64,000 nucleotides of DNA, taken from assembly GCA_963971535.1 (NCBI GenBank), contig OZ020585.1:155111083-155175082 (forward strand). Reading direction: 5' to 3'. Position numbers and translations under genes: made by a program. This DNA is from Notolepis coatsorum. Taxonomy: Eukaryota > Chordata > Actinopteri > Aulopiformes > Paralepididae. Shown here one piece after another: positions 30,007 through 42,071 of the stretch (the first letter of the stretch is position 1; every line of letters starts with the position of its first letter). The notes under the pieces are model-generated. The model was not told the origin of the DNA. It made no database searches and saw only the letters and a list, made by a program, of their open reading frames with translations.

Positions 30007-33000
30007 GCTCAGGCAAAGTATAGCGCACACTCACATGCACGCACACAGATCGATGGAGATACAGGTACAGCAATATATTAAGGCCATGTGAACAAATCAC
30101 TGACAATGGGCCTTCTGAAATTTGTATTAGTAGCTCCAAAGTGATCATAAAGTGTATAGGGTTTAGGTATACCTTTGAGACTGGGATTTAAATACATTTC
30201 AATATATACCCTGTTTTGAATCAACATAAAAAAAAAAAAAAAAAGAGAGCAGCCATAAAGGCACAAATATGGGTAATTATTTTTATTAAATGCAGGATAG
30301 AATAGAAACAAGTGCATACTGTAGCACAGGCTGTGCACGCTGTTATATTACATAGAAATATTTTCCTCTGTCTGTGTAGGCACACACACACACGTTTACA
30401 TGCACGCACGCTGTGATAGGGGATAAACAATTCGCTATTTTATCTGCATCGTTTGTGTTTATCTGCATCGTTTGTGTGTGTTGACATTGCCATGGGTGAA
30501 TTTACGTCAGTTAGTATCTTGTTATTGACAGTAGAGCTGGACTGTTTTTGCTCATCATCACATTGTATCAGCCACCAAAATACTCATCAATATTTACATA
30601 GATTGACACTTGTGTCTGTGATCAATACATAGAACTTATCCATACTTAAGTGTCGAATGTGTTGTCGTTATACAGCACAAATACAGTAGGCCTACAGTGG
30701 GAATACATGTGGCAAACATAGTGAGTCTATGGAGAGCGGTCTATAGTGAGAGTTTAGAGGGAGATGACACTGGGTCTAAAAGGACTTATGTGCGCTATCA
30801 TACAAGTAGTGTAACGTATGTTGTTTTACTTGCTACTGCCGGAGAGCTTGGGCTGCTAAATGAGGATTAGAGATCAGTAACGTTTTGGTGGTGTTCGTTC
30901 AGTGATAACAACATTGGCTAAATAGCTAACAAAATGAATACAACATATAGCGTGGCTAACGACACAGAATAACGTTAAAACAAGTGCATGCATGATTGTT
31001 TACAATAAGCGGGTGGTCAAAGGACTGACATAACGGGTAGATTGCCTGCACACCACGGGGCACACAGGGGTTCCGCGAGGTGCCTGATGGGAATGTTTCT
31101 TTAAGAACAACTATTGAACTAAACAAATAGTCTATCTAGTGCTTCATGTGTATACAATAAGTGCTTAATCTAATAACATGAACTAAAAAAGAAGTCGATC
31201 AAAATGTCTTCACACGTTTCGTAAAGTTATTATAGGAACTTTATCAACTTGACGTCCGCGGCAGGCGTCATTGCTTTTACCAACAGGGTTCCCAACGCAT
31301 TTCCACTGAGCAGTCGCATTCGTGTGACGTCACTCCGGGGTCCTATGACTATCTCCGTTACAGAGCTGGCGCGGCTCTGGTTCGTTATCGTTTACAAGGG
31401 AATACAAAGCGGCTGTCGTGATAATCACACAACAATACTTCCGGTCCGGTCGGTGGGCTTCATAATAAAAGTCTAGAACACCGGAAAAGACGGAGCGGTG
31501 GGCTTCAAAATAAAAGTCTAAAACACCGGAAAATAAGTTTATTTTGTACAGCGTTTTCCTCCACGAGTACTCGAGTACATCATGTGATCAATCGATCTGG
31601 ATTATTTTTGCCCATCCCTAGTTTATCCTGTGCTGAAGTCTCCATTCCAATAGAGATAGTGTATATTTTGGTCTTTATTTTGCTATACATTGCAGCAAGT
31701 CATATTGTTTATTGTTGAAAAGGATCCCCATTAGCTGTCGCCTAAGTGGCGAGGGGAAGCCACTGTATATATATATATGTATATATATATGTTATGTGTG
31801 TATATATATATATATATTGGGGGGAGAGACAGGTATAATGGGGGGGCAGAAGGAAGGGGCTTCACTATGGAAATGTGCTTGGAAGACACAAAACATAACA
31901 ACATGAGATACATATTGTATGAGAGGGCGCTGTCATCAGATATCAACGTAGTATGTGCGTTTCTCTTTAAGAGAAGCACACATTAGCCAGTCAAAACAAT
32001 TTGGTTATGATCTATGTTGATCCTTGCTATAAGGCCATAAGTGACATTGTTATGGGATCCGCTCTGTTTTCCTTGTAAAGCAGCCATAATAGTCATTTCA
32101 GCCAATCCTCAGGGTGATGTTCCAGTTCCTTCCACGTCATATGTATATATTAATTTTGTATTAACGGTCTTGCGGAACGAGAGATCGTCCTCACTTGGTG
32201 ATTGGACATTTGTTTACATGGTCTGATCTTCAACTGTGCATTCCTTATCAATTGATCTATGTGAGGAATTAAATCTATTTTCTATTTCCTTATTTCAACT
32301 TTTGGACTCAGAACAAGTTATTGCTCATTATTATATTATTAATCTCCCATAACAGATCTCCCATCTCATTAGTTGACCTTTGGATACAGAGGACTATACT
32401 GCTGCACAATAATCTAGGTGACATCCTAGCCTTAATTGATAAAGTATCAGTAATCGAATTACCTATATCTGACCATCACTGTGTATTTAACAGAGACAAA
32501 AAAGGATGGAGGGAAAACCCTGCGGTAAAGTAACTAGGAAAATTTGATGGAAGGACGGATGTCATAACCTTGCCCTCTCACTTTCAAACATGCAGAGCGG
32601 CAGGGTTTTTGTTATGACGCCATATAGGTTGTTCTATTTTGGCCTAGGTGCCTTAGTTTTGTTATTGACCTTTGGAGTCTGGAACACCCAGCTCTCACCC
32701 TTTTGTCCATTTAAATAGCTGTTCCAATAGATATTGTTATTTTTGATAAACTCCTGTCTTGTCCTGTGTCCACCACTTTGCATTCAAGGCCTACACAAGC
32801 CATACTTTAGGCTTGAATGTAACATGGGGGCTCTAGCGGGTCTTCAAACAGGTGAGGATGCTCTTAATTTATAATTTGATTTGACCACTTATATGCTGTT
32901 TAAATATTTAGTTTAGGGGACACCACAAGTAGGTACTTTCATTGTTTTCTGGCTGTGTTTAGCTTCCTGTGTACCACGTAACCCTGGGGCAGTCATTGAA

Positions 33001-34768
33001 GGGATTAGTACGATATACTTGTCTTGTATTATACAATATACTTGACAGTATATGGTCGATATGATCTTTGGCTGGTAGCAGGTGTGGTTGAAGAATGCTA
33101 GGTCTACAGTGCTTTCACTATAGGTAGGTTAGGGGGCCGGAAAAATAATTAGTGTTAGGACCTGATGTGGTGGGCCTAGCAGTCCTTCTTTGGCTGCAGT
33201 GTAGGTTTTAGAAGCTATTTGTGAGTCATATCAGATTGTAAGGAGCACCTGTTTGGATTGTTTGGGTTTGTTTGTTTGAGTTTGTTTATTAGATGTTGCT
33301 GGAGGGTGACACAGGAGGTTTGCCTCACTTTGTTTGTGTTGCTGAAGAGCGTTTGTTCCATTATTTTTGGGATAAATGTCTATATATATATGTGACTTCA
33401 CAGGGTTAGTCTTGTGGGTGGTATGCATTACACAATACAATACACACATGTACAGATGCGGTTACTGTAGCCTGCTCACTCTGTGCCACCCACACCCCCA
33501 TTCACCAACTCATTTTAAATAAAGAGGTCAAGTATACAGTACAATGACCTATCGCAAAATCAGAAATAGATGTCAGATGGAGCTTTATAATGGAATGACC
33601 TTCGTCCAGCTTCAGGAAAGGGAGATTACAGCCAGCCACTCATATCTCTCTTTTGTCTTTTTTCTCCCACGTACACCTCTCCTTTGTAGTTTCTCAGGGG
33701 GGGGTCCTCCGTCTCTGTGCCAAACAAGTGACCGCCGGGCCCTACTGACCACTGCCCCAGTGAGAGGAAGCTGTTCCCGGAGAAGCATATGCCTATCAGC
33801 CTGCTCTAGCATGCAGCTGGCCTACTACTCTAGCCTGCAGCGGGTCTACTGCATGCTCTGGCCTGCAGCTGGACACGACGACGCAGCTATGAGCTACATC
33901 AGACACTGCCCAACAGCTGACCACAGCTGGGCCATCACTGGCCGAGTCATTGGCCGAAGATAAAGAACTAAGACAGTTCAATCCTAACTGCGATTCATCA
34001 ACAGGCTTTTAACGTCGGAGGATAAGACAGTTAGCCTGTTTTCAGTTGTGAAAACGAACCAAGGACAGTGCGAGAGAACAGACCATCTGCAACGACGAGG
34101 GAACCATCAGACTGGATCGGCCCGGGGGGTGTTTGGTGGCGGAGAGGGGGGGACCTGCCTGAGATTCAACAACTGATTAAGAGGCAAGTCTGACCCACAT
34201 CACATTACATTATCTCAGAAATGTTAAGTAACAATGTACTGAACTTTGTTAAAGAATGGAAATGTTTTTGCAAATTGTAGTTTTGTTTTGTTTTAGCTAT
34301 CTGAGGGTATAGCCTTGAGCTTTTCCTCTGCTTGAGAGATTCCAAGCACTGTGCAGTTTGCAGTCACGTGTTCTTGCTGTAATCTGTTTTCGCTCTACTG
34401 AAAGGGTTTTGTGAGAATGTTTTTGTTTTGAATAAGGGGAATTATTATTCTGCAAGATACTCTCCTGTTTTTTCTTTTGTGATTTCAATTTTTCAGCTTG
34501 GTGGTGGGAGAAGTATGGCCTTGACAAAACCAGAGGCTGGACTGTACCCTTGAGTCCTGCAACCACCGTCTGGGCATTTGCAAAGAGACGCTAATAATGG
34601 TTGCTGTTATGACAACTTCTCTTTTGCACGTGACACGGGGTCTATGCAGAGGACCTTTTGTTTTTTTAGATAATAAAAATAGTTTGTGCTGAGTTTAATG
34701 ATGATAATATGTTTGTTGTCTTTATGAAATGATAATGATTGTGATTAATATTATCAAAAGGAGGGAAC
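30007..34768 (+). other. Interior of the LTR element without recognisable genes
   Basis: It contains a hAT-like right end near 31,550-31,620 (ending GCCCATCCCTA), TA microsatellites at 31,764-31,817, an L2 endonuclease scrap at about 32,380-32,490 and simple Leu/Tyr-rich frames of no significance. The last 12 bases form the polypurine tract. No polymerase gene is seen on either strand. Confidence 0.5.
32380..32490 (+). pseudogene. L2-like endonuclease scrap
   Basis: The plus strand reads HNLGDILALIDKVS and VIELPISDHHCVF, matching the end of the endonuclease in the L2 at 8,872-12,673. A short fossil without a complete domain. Confidence 0.6.
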
Positions 34769-35269
34769 TGTCGTGGAAATATATTATCATGTTCTTATAT
34801 ATCTGTTGTTTTATCATGTCATACAGCTTGAGTTTCAGTCCGACCAGATTTACTGGTTAATGTGTGTATGTCTCTTTAAGATACTCTATCATTCTCTCAG
34901 TCATAACGAAGTTGCTGTTTCTACCAGCCATAGAGCCAGAACCCAAGGTCATGGGAACTGTAAGATGGAGCGCTGTTTTCCTTCCAGGCTTAGCCATAAC
35001 ATAGTCGTATTATTAATTTCTCTAACCAGCCATTTTGTTTTCTTCTACGTCATTTCATGTATTCAATTGTATGTCGGACCAAGGCTCTAGGTCAGTCCCT
35101 GTCAGACGCTAGTGGGTAAACATGTCTGTCTCTGGCGGGTGACTGGCCTGGCAGCGTGGCCACGCTGTCATGAACTTTCTTTATTAAATAAACCTTCTTA
35201 TTATTATTAATGACTCAGAATGATTAATGTAAACGGCTCATCGTTTGTCCTTTAATAATTCCCATTACA
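34769..35269 (+). repeat. 3' LTR of the polymerase-less LTR element (501 bp)
   Basis: Contains a 36-bp block at about 34,995-35,030 that is missing in the 5' LTR. The block is bounded by short AGCCAT repeats. Elsewhere no base difference from the 5' LTR was seen. Confidence 0.88.
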
Positions 35270-35871
35270 GTATCTTTGTGAATATACACACAGACGCCAC
35301 CTCCATACTGATTTCTATCCCTCCTGCCTATTGAATAGTTCTCTATTTCAATCTCTGGATCCTGTACAGATGAGTCTAGTTTTGTTTCTGTGAAACACAA
35401 TATGTTAGCCTTACCGTTCAAAAACAATTGTCTGATTTCAACCAGTTTAGGTCTCTGGCTGTTTGTATTTAAGTGAAATATATGAAGTCCATTTGTGTTT
35501 GTTATCAGATTGATGTCGTCAGGTTGGAAGTATTTTTTTTCTTCTGTGTCCGGTCCTGCGGTGGGGGGAGGGGGGGCTTTGTTGTTGTTTGGTCCGTGAG
35601 AGGGAAGGGGGGAGGGGGGATGGGGGGTATCCTTTGTCCTGGGACGACTCTGCTAGCAACGTTAGCTAGCATGCCATCGGTCCTTTGTTCATGGTTGTTG
35701 TTTAAACTGGCTATGCTAGCCAGCCGGCTATCGGGCGTTGAGATGTTTGAGTCCCGCGTCGAGTTCGTCGTCATGGTTGCGACCCTCGGTTCACCTCCTC
35801 TCGTCTCTGCTGCGGCGTCATTGGGGGGAAAGTCCCCGTCCACGCTGTGGATGTAGCCTTGGGGTGTGTTC
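35270..35871 (-). pseudogene. LINE-A linker and start of endonuclease
   Basis: The minus strand reads a Pro-rich linker (35,879 downward), then LHIFHLNTNSQRPKLVEIRQ, ILCFTETKLDSS and YGGGVCVYIHKDT, the first endonuclease blocks. A shift near 35,505 separates linker and endonuclease. The endonuclease continues beyond the LTR element at 27,547. Confidence 0.7.
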
Positions 35872-36578
35872 AAGTTCAAGTTTCTTTATTAGTTGTCATA
35901 CAGAAGTACAGAATACTTTTATACAAAATGCTTCTTTCTGTTTCGCTCCAGAGACTGTGCTAGGCAAAAATTGATAATAAAATAAGTATAGCAAGTATAA
36001 AAGTATAAAATAGAAGTCAAGTACGTAGACAAAAATGTTCAGTATATACATATATACAATGCTCTATGTAGAGTATAATTAACTGAGTTACCATACAATA
36101 TACTATACAGTACAAAGCAGAAGTGGGATGAGGTACAATTTAGGTACAATATAATTTACAGTAAGGTGTAATGAGGTATGTGTTGTAGTGCAAATTCTTT
36201 ACCGATAAATATAAAGTGTGCTTAGGTGTACTAAAGTGGTTAAAGTGGGTGCTGCAGTGAGTTGTATGTTTAAAGTGAGTGTGTGCGTGTGGATGTGTGT
36301 GCTGTGAGTGCATTTGCACCGCTTGTTGTAAATGCCCTGGAGAGTAGGAAGCCCCCCTCCAATTGTGCGTTCGGCTGACCGGGCCACTCTCTGTAGTCTG
36401 CTACGGTCTTGTGCGGTGCTATTCCCAAACCAGGAGGTGATATTGCCAGTCAGGATGCTCTCTATTGTGCATGAGTAGAAGTTCTTAAGGATCTTCTGAC
36501 TGACTTGGAACTTCCTTAGGCGTCTGAGGAAGTAGAGGCGTTGCCGTGCCTTCTTCACAACACTGTCAATGTGTTGTT
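35872..36578 (-). mobile_element. Rex1 fragment, 3' end plus RT C-terminus
   Basis: The minus strand reads [38 protein letters not shown] and [11 protein letters not shown], then the Rex1 3' UTR to a TTTCTTTATTAG (plus-strand) tail at about 35,880. It is the same family as the element at 25,122. It is heavily 5'-truncated and lies between LINE-A pieces. Confidence 0.8.
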
Positions 36579-38166
36579 GTTGTTGTTGTTGTTGTTCACG
36601 ACGGACACCTCCATCGCTTCTTGTGCAGCCAGACCAAGTCTTCTAGCTTGAGTTCTGGTCAAAACCGGGCCTGGGTTTAATTGTAGCAAGACCAGGATGA
36701 TCATGGTCCTACGGTCCAATCTGCCAGACGGGGGTACGTTTTTACATACCGGGCTTGCTGTTAGTAATGCTTGTATAGACGCAGTTCCAACGGCTAGGTG
36801 TTTCTTTTCCGAGCCATTGAGAGGGTAGAAGTCACTGTGGGTCTTGTTTATTCCGTTTTCATTTCTCTCCACTTCTGATTGTTGTTGATTCATTGATGAA
36901 TTGAGGTATGAGTCCGTAATCCATATTAGCAGGAGGAGAAAATGTGCACAAAACCTTGTTGTTTTGGTTCTATGGCGAGAGCTCTCAGAAATGCGACTGC
37001 TCATGGCTGCGCCGGCTGTTTGCTATGAGGCGCCAATTGGGACAAAAGCCTGTCGAATTCAGACACCACCTATCCAGATGTCAGACACCACATATCCAGA
37101 TTTCAGACACCACCTATCCAGTTATCCTGTGCCACCCAGTAGGATAGCGCAGGATACCCAGTTACAAGACACCACCTATCTAGTTATCCTGCGCCACCCA
37201 GTTGGGCAGCGTGACATACCCAGTTGGACTGTGCGAGATATCTAGTTGGACAGCATGCTATACCCAGCTGGGCAGAGCGGGATACTCAGTTGGACCGCGC
37301 AAGATACCCAGCTGGGCAGCGCAGGATACCCAGCCTGACTCTCTGTAGTCTGCTACGGTCTTGTCCGGTGCTATTCCCAAACCAGGAGGTGATATTGCCA
37401 GTCAGGATGCTCTCTATTGTGCATGAGTAGAAGTTCTTAAGGATCTTCTGACTGACTTGGAACTTCCTTAGGCATCTGAGGAAGTAGAGGCGTTGCCGTG
37501 CCTTCTTCACAACACTGTCAATGTGTTGTTGTTGTTGTTTACGACGGACACCTCCATCGCTTCTTGTGCAGCCAGACCAAGTCTTCTAGCTTGAGTTCTG
37601 GTCAAAACCGGGCCTGGGTTTAATTGTAGCAAGACCAGGATGATCATGGTCCTACGGTCCAATCTGCCAGACGGGGGTACGTTTTTACATACCGGGCTTG
37701 CTGTTAGTAATGCTTGTATAGACGCAGTTCCAACGGCTAGGTGTTTCTTTTCCGAGCCATTGAGAAGGTAGAAGTCACTGTGGGTCTTGTTTATTCCGTT
37801 TTCATTTCTCTCCACTTCTGATTGTTGAATTGAGGTATGAGTCCGTAATCCATATTAGCAGGAGGAGAAAATGTGCACAAAACCTTGTTGTTTTGGTTCT
37901 ATGGCGAGAGCTCTCAGAAATGCGACTGCTCATGGCTGCGCCGGCTGTTTGCTATGAGGCGCCAATTGGGACAAAAGCCTGTCGAATTCAGACACCACCT
38001 ATCCAGATGTCAGACACCACATATCCAGATTTCAGACACCACCTATCCAGTTATCCTGTGCCACCCAGTAGGATAGCGCAGGATACCCAGTTACAAGACA
38101 CCACCTATCTAGTTATCCTGCGCCACCCAGTTGGGCAGCGTGACATACCCAGTTGGACTGTGCGAA
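36387..38166. repeat. Tandem duplication, two ~0.83-0.95-kb units
   Basis: Unit 1 (36,387-37,337) and unit 2 (37,338-38,166) are near-identical over the Rex1 C-terminal piece, the LINE-A N-terminus and the left foldback arm. Unit 2 lacks a few repeat units in the GTT run and in TTGATTCATTGATGAA near 37,826. Unit 1 continues further into the minisatellite (37,216-37,337). Confidence 0.85.
36579..37020 (-). pseudogene. LINE-A N-terminus with NPGP (2A-like) motif
   Basis: It starts at the ATG at 37,004. A hydrophobic segment (FCAHFLLLLIWI) is followed by RRTMIILVLLQLNPGPVLT. The NPGP core is shared with 2A ribosome-skipping peptides known from APE-type LINE N-termini, but the upstream acidic D(V/I)Ex part is replaced by LLQL. 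A CAA/GTT repeat at 36,573-36,597 marks the Rex1 edge. A second, tandem copy is at 37,529-37,960. Confidence 0.6.
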
Positions 38167-38429
38167 ATGATCTTAATGGTAAATTACATTCAGGGCAGTT
38201 TAAGTCCCTTATATCTCATTGATAACAAACAAAAATGTAATTTACCATTGAGTATGCCACGCTGCCCAGCTGGGTATCTCGCGCGGTCCAACTGAGTATC
38301 CCGCGCTGCCCAGCTGGATATCTCGCGCTGTCCAACTGGGTGGCGCAGGATAACTGGATAGGTGGTGTCTGAAATCTGTATAGTTGGTGTCTGAATTCGA
38401 CAGGCGGTTGTCCCAATCGGCGCCTCATA
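37953..38429. mobile_element. Foldback element with long inverted arms
   Basis: Both outer ends read TATGAGGCGCC inward. Inside are GTCGAATTCAGACACCA and degenerate arrays of GACACCACCTATCCAG and GGATACCCAGTTGGAC-like units, repeated inverted in the right arm (38,252-38,429). The centre has a second dyad (GGTAAATTACATT with its complement, 38,177-38,189 and 38,236-38,248). A left arm alone is present at 37,024-37,337. No transposase is seen and the superfamily is unknown. Confidence 0.7.
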
Positions 38430-39486
38430 CCCCTCACCCATGAACCCACCAACTCCAGGGCACATTCATCAAACACACAAGGAGCCCCAAGCTTAGTGGG
38501 CCATGAATGATTGATAGCTAAACACCCCTCTCAGTACCCACACATGAACAGTTGGTCCCAATCAGGGTCGCTACAGTATATTATAAGTTGATACATCTAG
38601 TGCATCTATGCACAAAAACAATTGTATTTTTTTGCAAATCTCTTAGTTATCTCTTAGATTGTGTTAGCTAATAAGTGTTGTGTTTGGGTGAAACACATTT
38701 TTGGCAAAATGTTTCAGGGACGACGTGAGGGGAGAAGGATCCTTGCATGAGAGTAAGGGTTTAGGGATGCTGCTAAGCCATTTTCAGTTGTTTATTGAAC
38801 ATAAAATCATACAAAACAAATTGTTACTCAATATACAAAAATGTTAAAGTGTTAAAAAGATGTGTGGAGGGAAACTTGAATTACAATCACCTGCTAGTTG
38901 ATTACAATTACCTGTTGTTTGTGACCACAGGTGTCTGCGATCGAATCCTATGATTTGTTACAGATTCCATTCATCGTCTTTATCTTCCTAACATGTATTA
39001 CACTGTATAACTCCGGCACGTTGTGTTCCATTTCATTCATATGCCAAATTACTCCCCCAAGTCCTCTGTTCTCCACTTCAACTGCATTTGCATATTCAAA
39101 GCGCAGGCGTCATTAAGAGGCAGCGAACCAGAGCGCCTCTGCCTCTGCGCTCTCTGCTTCCCCGAGGTGGTGAGCTGTCGTCTGCCTTCGGAGGGAGCAA
39201 GTCAAAGAGCCTCTACACGTCCCCCCGTGAGAGGAGAGGGAGAGCTCTCAGCCTAACTCGGTGGAAAATGCCAGCACCCACAGGGGCACCGTTACACACA
39301 GCCACGCTAATAAGTATCATAGGGAGACTCCCATCCAGTAGTGAGCTGAGACGGGGAGCATAAATGTATTTTCCCTTCAATGTGGGCCACCAAGCTGAGT
39401 CATCCTAGAAAGAAAAGAAAAGCCCATGACTCTCTCCGCTTGCTGAAGAGGGGCTATTTGAATGTCTGAGTCCCATGTAATACACG

Positions 39487-39824
39487 GTATGGTTTATTAT
39501 CGGCCGATATTGGCATTAAAATGTAATATCGGAAATTAGCGTCAGCGCTTTTTATAAGTTTAAAAAATGTGTTTAACCTTTATTTACCCAGGCAAGCAAG
39601 TAAGAACAAATTCTTACTTTCTTTATTGTCAAAAGTATGCACAATGTTGTGTTAATTCCACGACAAGAGATATGTAATATTAATTACCTGAAATGATTCC
39701 GTTTTTTGGGGGGGGGGAACCCTGCATATATCGGTATCGGTTGATATCGATATCGGAAATTAAGAGTTGGACAATATCGGTATATCGGATATCCGTAAAA
39801 AGCCAATATCGAACATCCCTAGTT
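39487..39824. mobile_element. hAT-like MITE fragment
   Basis: ATCGGCCGATATTGG and GATATCGATATCGG-type words end at AACATCCCTAG near 39,824, the same style of end as other hAT-like elements here. The left terminus and a target duplication were not found. Confidence 0.4.
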
Positions 39825-41967
39825 TTAACTAGTGGTGAAACTCACTCTTTGAAATGCACGTTTGAATTGATACACTCACACACTACAGTCACATGGCTCT
39901 CTGTAAAAAAAGAAATGAAAAGCATTCAGTTTGATTTTATTTCACCTTGCTTATATTGAAAATGTATTCATGATAACACAGGGATGAAAGACTCTCAAGG
40001 CACTCGCCGAACACAAGGGCAGTGGTATCTGATTTAGCAGCATAAAGATCTGAATAGATAGCCTACAGTTCCCTCTGCACAGAACTGTCTGAGGATGTTA
40101 CGAAATCCCACCATGAGTCATCCAGCTAATACGTTCATCACAATGAGATCACTAAGTTACTTTACCAAAGCTAGAACTGAAGAAATTAATTTATAGGAAG
40201 TGTGCGGATAAGCTTGAGAGGTGCATATTCGCTATTGTTACATCATTCCAAACAGCGAGGGATTCTAGTAGCTCAGGCCAAGGATTAGATTTGGCACAGT
40301 ACAATTCTACTAGTACCATTCATTTAAGGGCAAGAAAGGAGAGAGAGAGGAAGAATACTTCACCTCTGAGAGACAGCCTGAGAGACCTGCTAAGAGACCT
40401 TGGTACATAAGGAATTACTTTATTAAGAAAGACCAGTTTCCATGGAAGGGACACATTTTATGGCGCTTTTCTTTTCTCCTCTGAAGCTTATCCCCACCCC
40501 CACCCTTTCTGCCTCTCTTTCTCTCTTGCATTCAGTTTAATAAGGCAGCGTGAATAGCTGTGACCAAATATAATACAGAAGACCTGCTAGCGGTCTATAA
40601 ATACAGCCCTAATGGTTAAACCATTACAACATTCGGTATAGTCTCCGCTGCACCGCTGAATGCATTGCTGGAGGGAAATGGGGGAGGTGGTGGGAGGGGA
40701 TGTGAGGGGAGGAGGTGGGGATGTGGGGGACAGGGACAGCTGCTTCTCCATTAGCAAATTGAATTGGTATCGCTCCTGTGGTACAGAATCTTTGTTCCCC
40801 CATTGCATTTAACACCAAGAATACAACCCGGCTATAGTCGTATCCACATGTGCGGGGCATCGGGAAGATCTCAGAGACGAATAAAACACCCTTCTCGACG
40901 TGTCGTACCCCATCACGCCAACTAGCAGTGTACATCAGGTACTTCATATATTTATAGAGGTGGTAACAGTACATCGCCCCATGTACCGGCATCGTTTTCT
41001 ATCATTCGAGACCCTTGTTTTTCGTGAGTCAGAGTGAAGGCCTAATGGACCGTGCCGGTGTTGTAGTAGCTGGCTGTCTGAGGCAACACATGCCACCATT
41101 AAGAGCCAACATAGACCCGAGTGCAATGTCAAATTTAATAATTGATACATCCCCCCCCCCCCCCCCCCCCCATCGCTGAAAGGTGAGGCGAGCTTTGTGA
41201 GGCATCAGCGTGTCCCTACTCCTCATAATAGCGCGGAAGTGCGGGGTGAAGCGCGGGGTGTCGTGATGCATGGCTAAGTGTACGATATATTCCGTGGGCG
41301 CCTGGCAAAACGCAGAGCCTGCCCCTCAGTCATTAACACCTTCCCCGGCTAACGCGGAGGGCAACCAGCGGTTCGGAGAAGCAAGACTTGGAGAGGGGGG
41401 AAAACATTTTTTTACATGTCATATGTTGGAGGCTAAATCACCCAATGGGAGATGGTGGTATGACACTGCTCGTACTGCACTGGTGGAATGTTCTGTGTAT
41501 GAATGTATCAAATTGAATGATGTCTGTGTCTTCTCCTCCATTTAGCCTCCTTGCCTGAAATGAGTAGGTTGGAGGATGAGAAATGAAAGACTAAAAAGAT
41601 GAAAGTCAAGGGGGGTATGAAGCTCCGAATCTGTACGAAAAGTGGGATTTATTTTAATTGTATAAATGTGTTAAAAGTTAATAAATGCAAAATATCCATG
41701 CATATTGAATACATGCAATCATTACTCATCTTCCAAATCTCAATTCTGAAGACAAATCAGCACGATCGTAGTGTACATTCCTGCTTCTACTGGCTTTTGG
41801 CGGTGAGATCCATGCAGGTGATGGGTTCAATTAAAGGAACACGCCATCATTATGGGAAATGCACTCACCGTCTTCCCCAGAGTCCGACAAGAAGATAGAC
41901 ACCGATTTCCTCTCTGAGTGTTCAGTAGAAAGCTATCCGGCTGCAAGCTAGCCTATAGCTTAGCGCA

Positions 41968-42071
41968 AATTAATGGAGGCAGATACGGACCACTAGCCTA
42001 GCTTAAAACTCCGGGAGAGGTGTTTTAGCCAACAGCTAGGCTAGCTGGTCCATATCCACTCCCATTAATTT
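41968..42071. repeat. Imperfect inverted repeat with ~36-bp arms
   Basis: The left arm AAATTAATGGAGGCAG and on to CTAGCCTAGCT (41,968-42,003) pairs with 42,034-42,071 around a 30-bp loop. It could be the core of a MITE. No flanking duplication was identified. Confidence 0.6.

Larger units (their letters stand above)
27548..35269 (+). mobile_element. Polymerase-less LTR retrotransposon (TSD GTAT)
   Basis: LTRs at 27,548-28,015 and 34,769-35,269 start TGTCGTGG and end CCCATTACA. GTAT is duplicated at 27,544-27,547 and 35,270-35,273. A primer-site-like TGGCGACGAG begins 2 bp after the 5' LTR, and a purine tract AAAAGGAGGGAA precedes the 3' LTR. The 6.7-kb interior has no protease, RT or integrase, only a degraded knuckle fragment, leader repeats and older insertions. 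It fits a large non-autonomous LTR derivative. Confidence 0.85.
14516..37020 (-). mobile_element. LINE-A: one non-LTR retrotransposon dispersed over 22 kb by nested insertions
   Basis: Pieces read in order on the minus strand: N-terminus with an NPGP motif (37,020-36,579), endonuclease start (35,871-35,270), endonuclease middle (27,547-27,160), endonuclease end (25,109-25,026 plus 16,388-16,366), linker and RT (15,668-14,516). They join at insertion edges with target duplications GTAT, GTAGG and GTTAAAGG. The protein reading resumes across edges, with some frame damage (one shift near 35,505 and a TGA at 27,168-27,170). RT stops at AFDTVN, where the L2 begins. The clade is not certain; it is CR1/jockey-like with an apurinic-type endonuclease. 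Confidence 0.7.

Noticed and set aside
30532..31620. A single hAT element from TAGAGCTGGAC to GCCCATCCCTA
   Set aside because: The right end looks real, but the left end matches poorly and the 8-bp flanks differ.
39088..39363. GC-rich 91-codon frame as a possible host exon
   Set aside because: No homology recognised, no clear splice sites; composition alone is not enough.
40624..40992. 122-codon minus-strand frame
   Set aside because: No domain, a Pro/Ser-rich end over a G-rich simple tract; likely chance.
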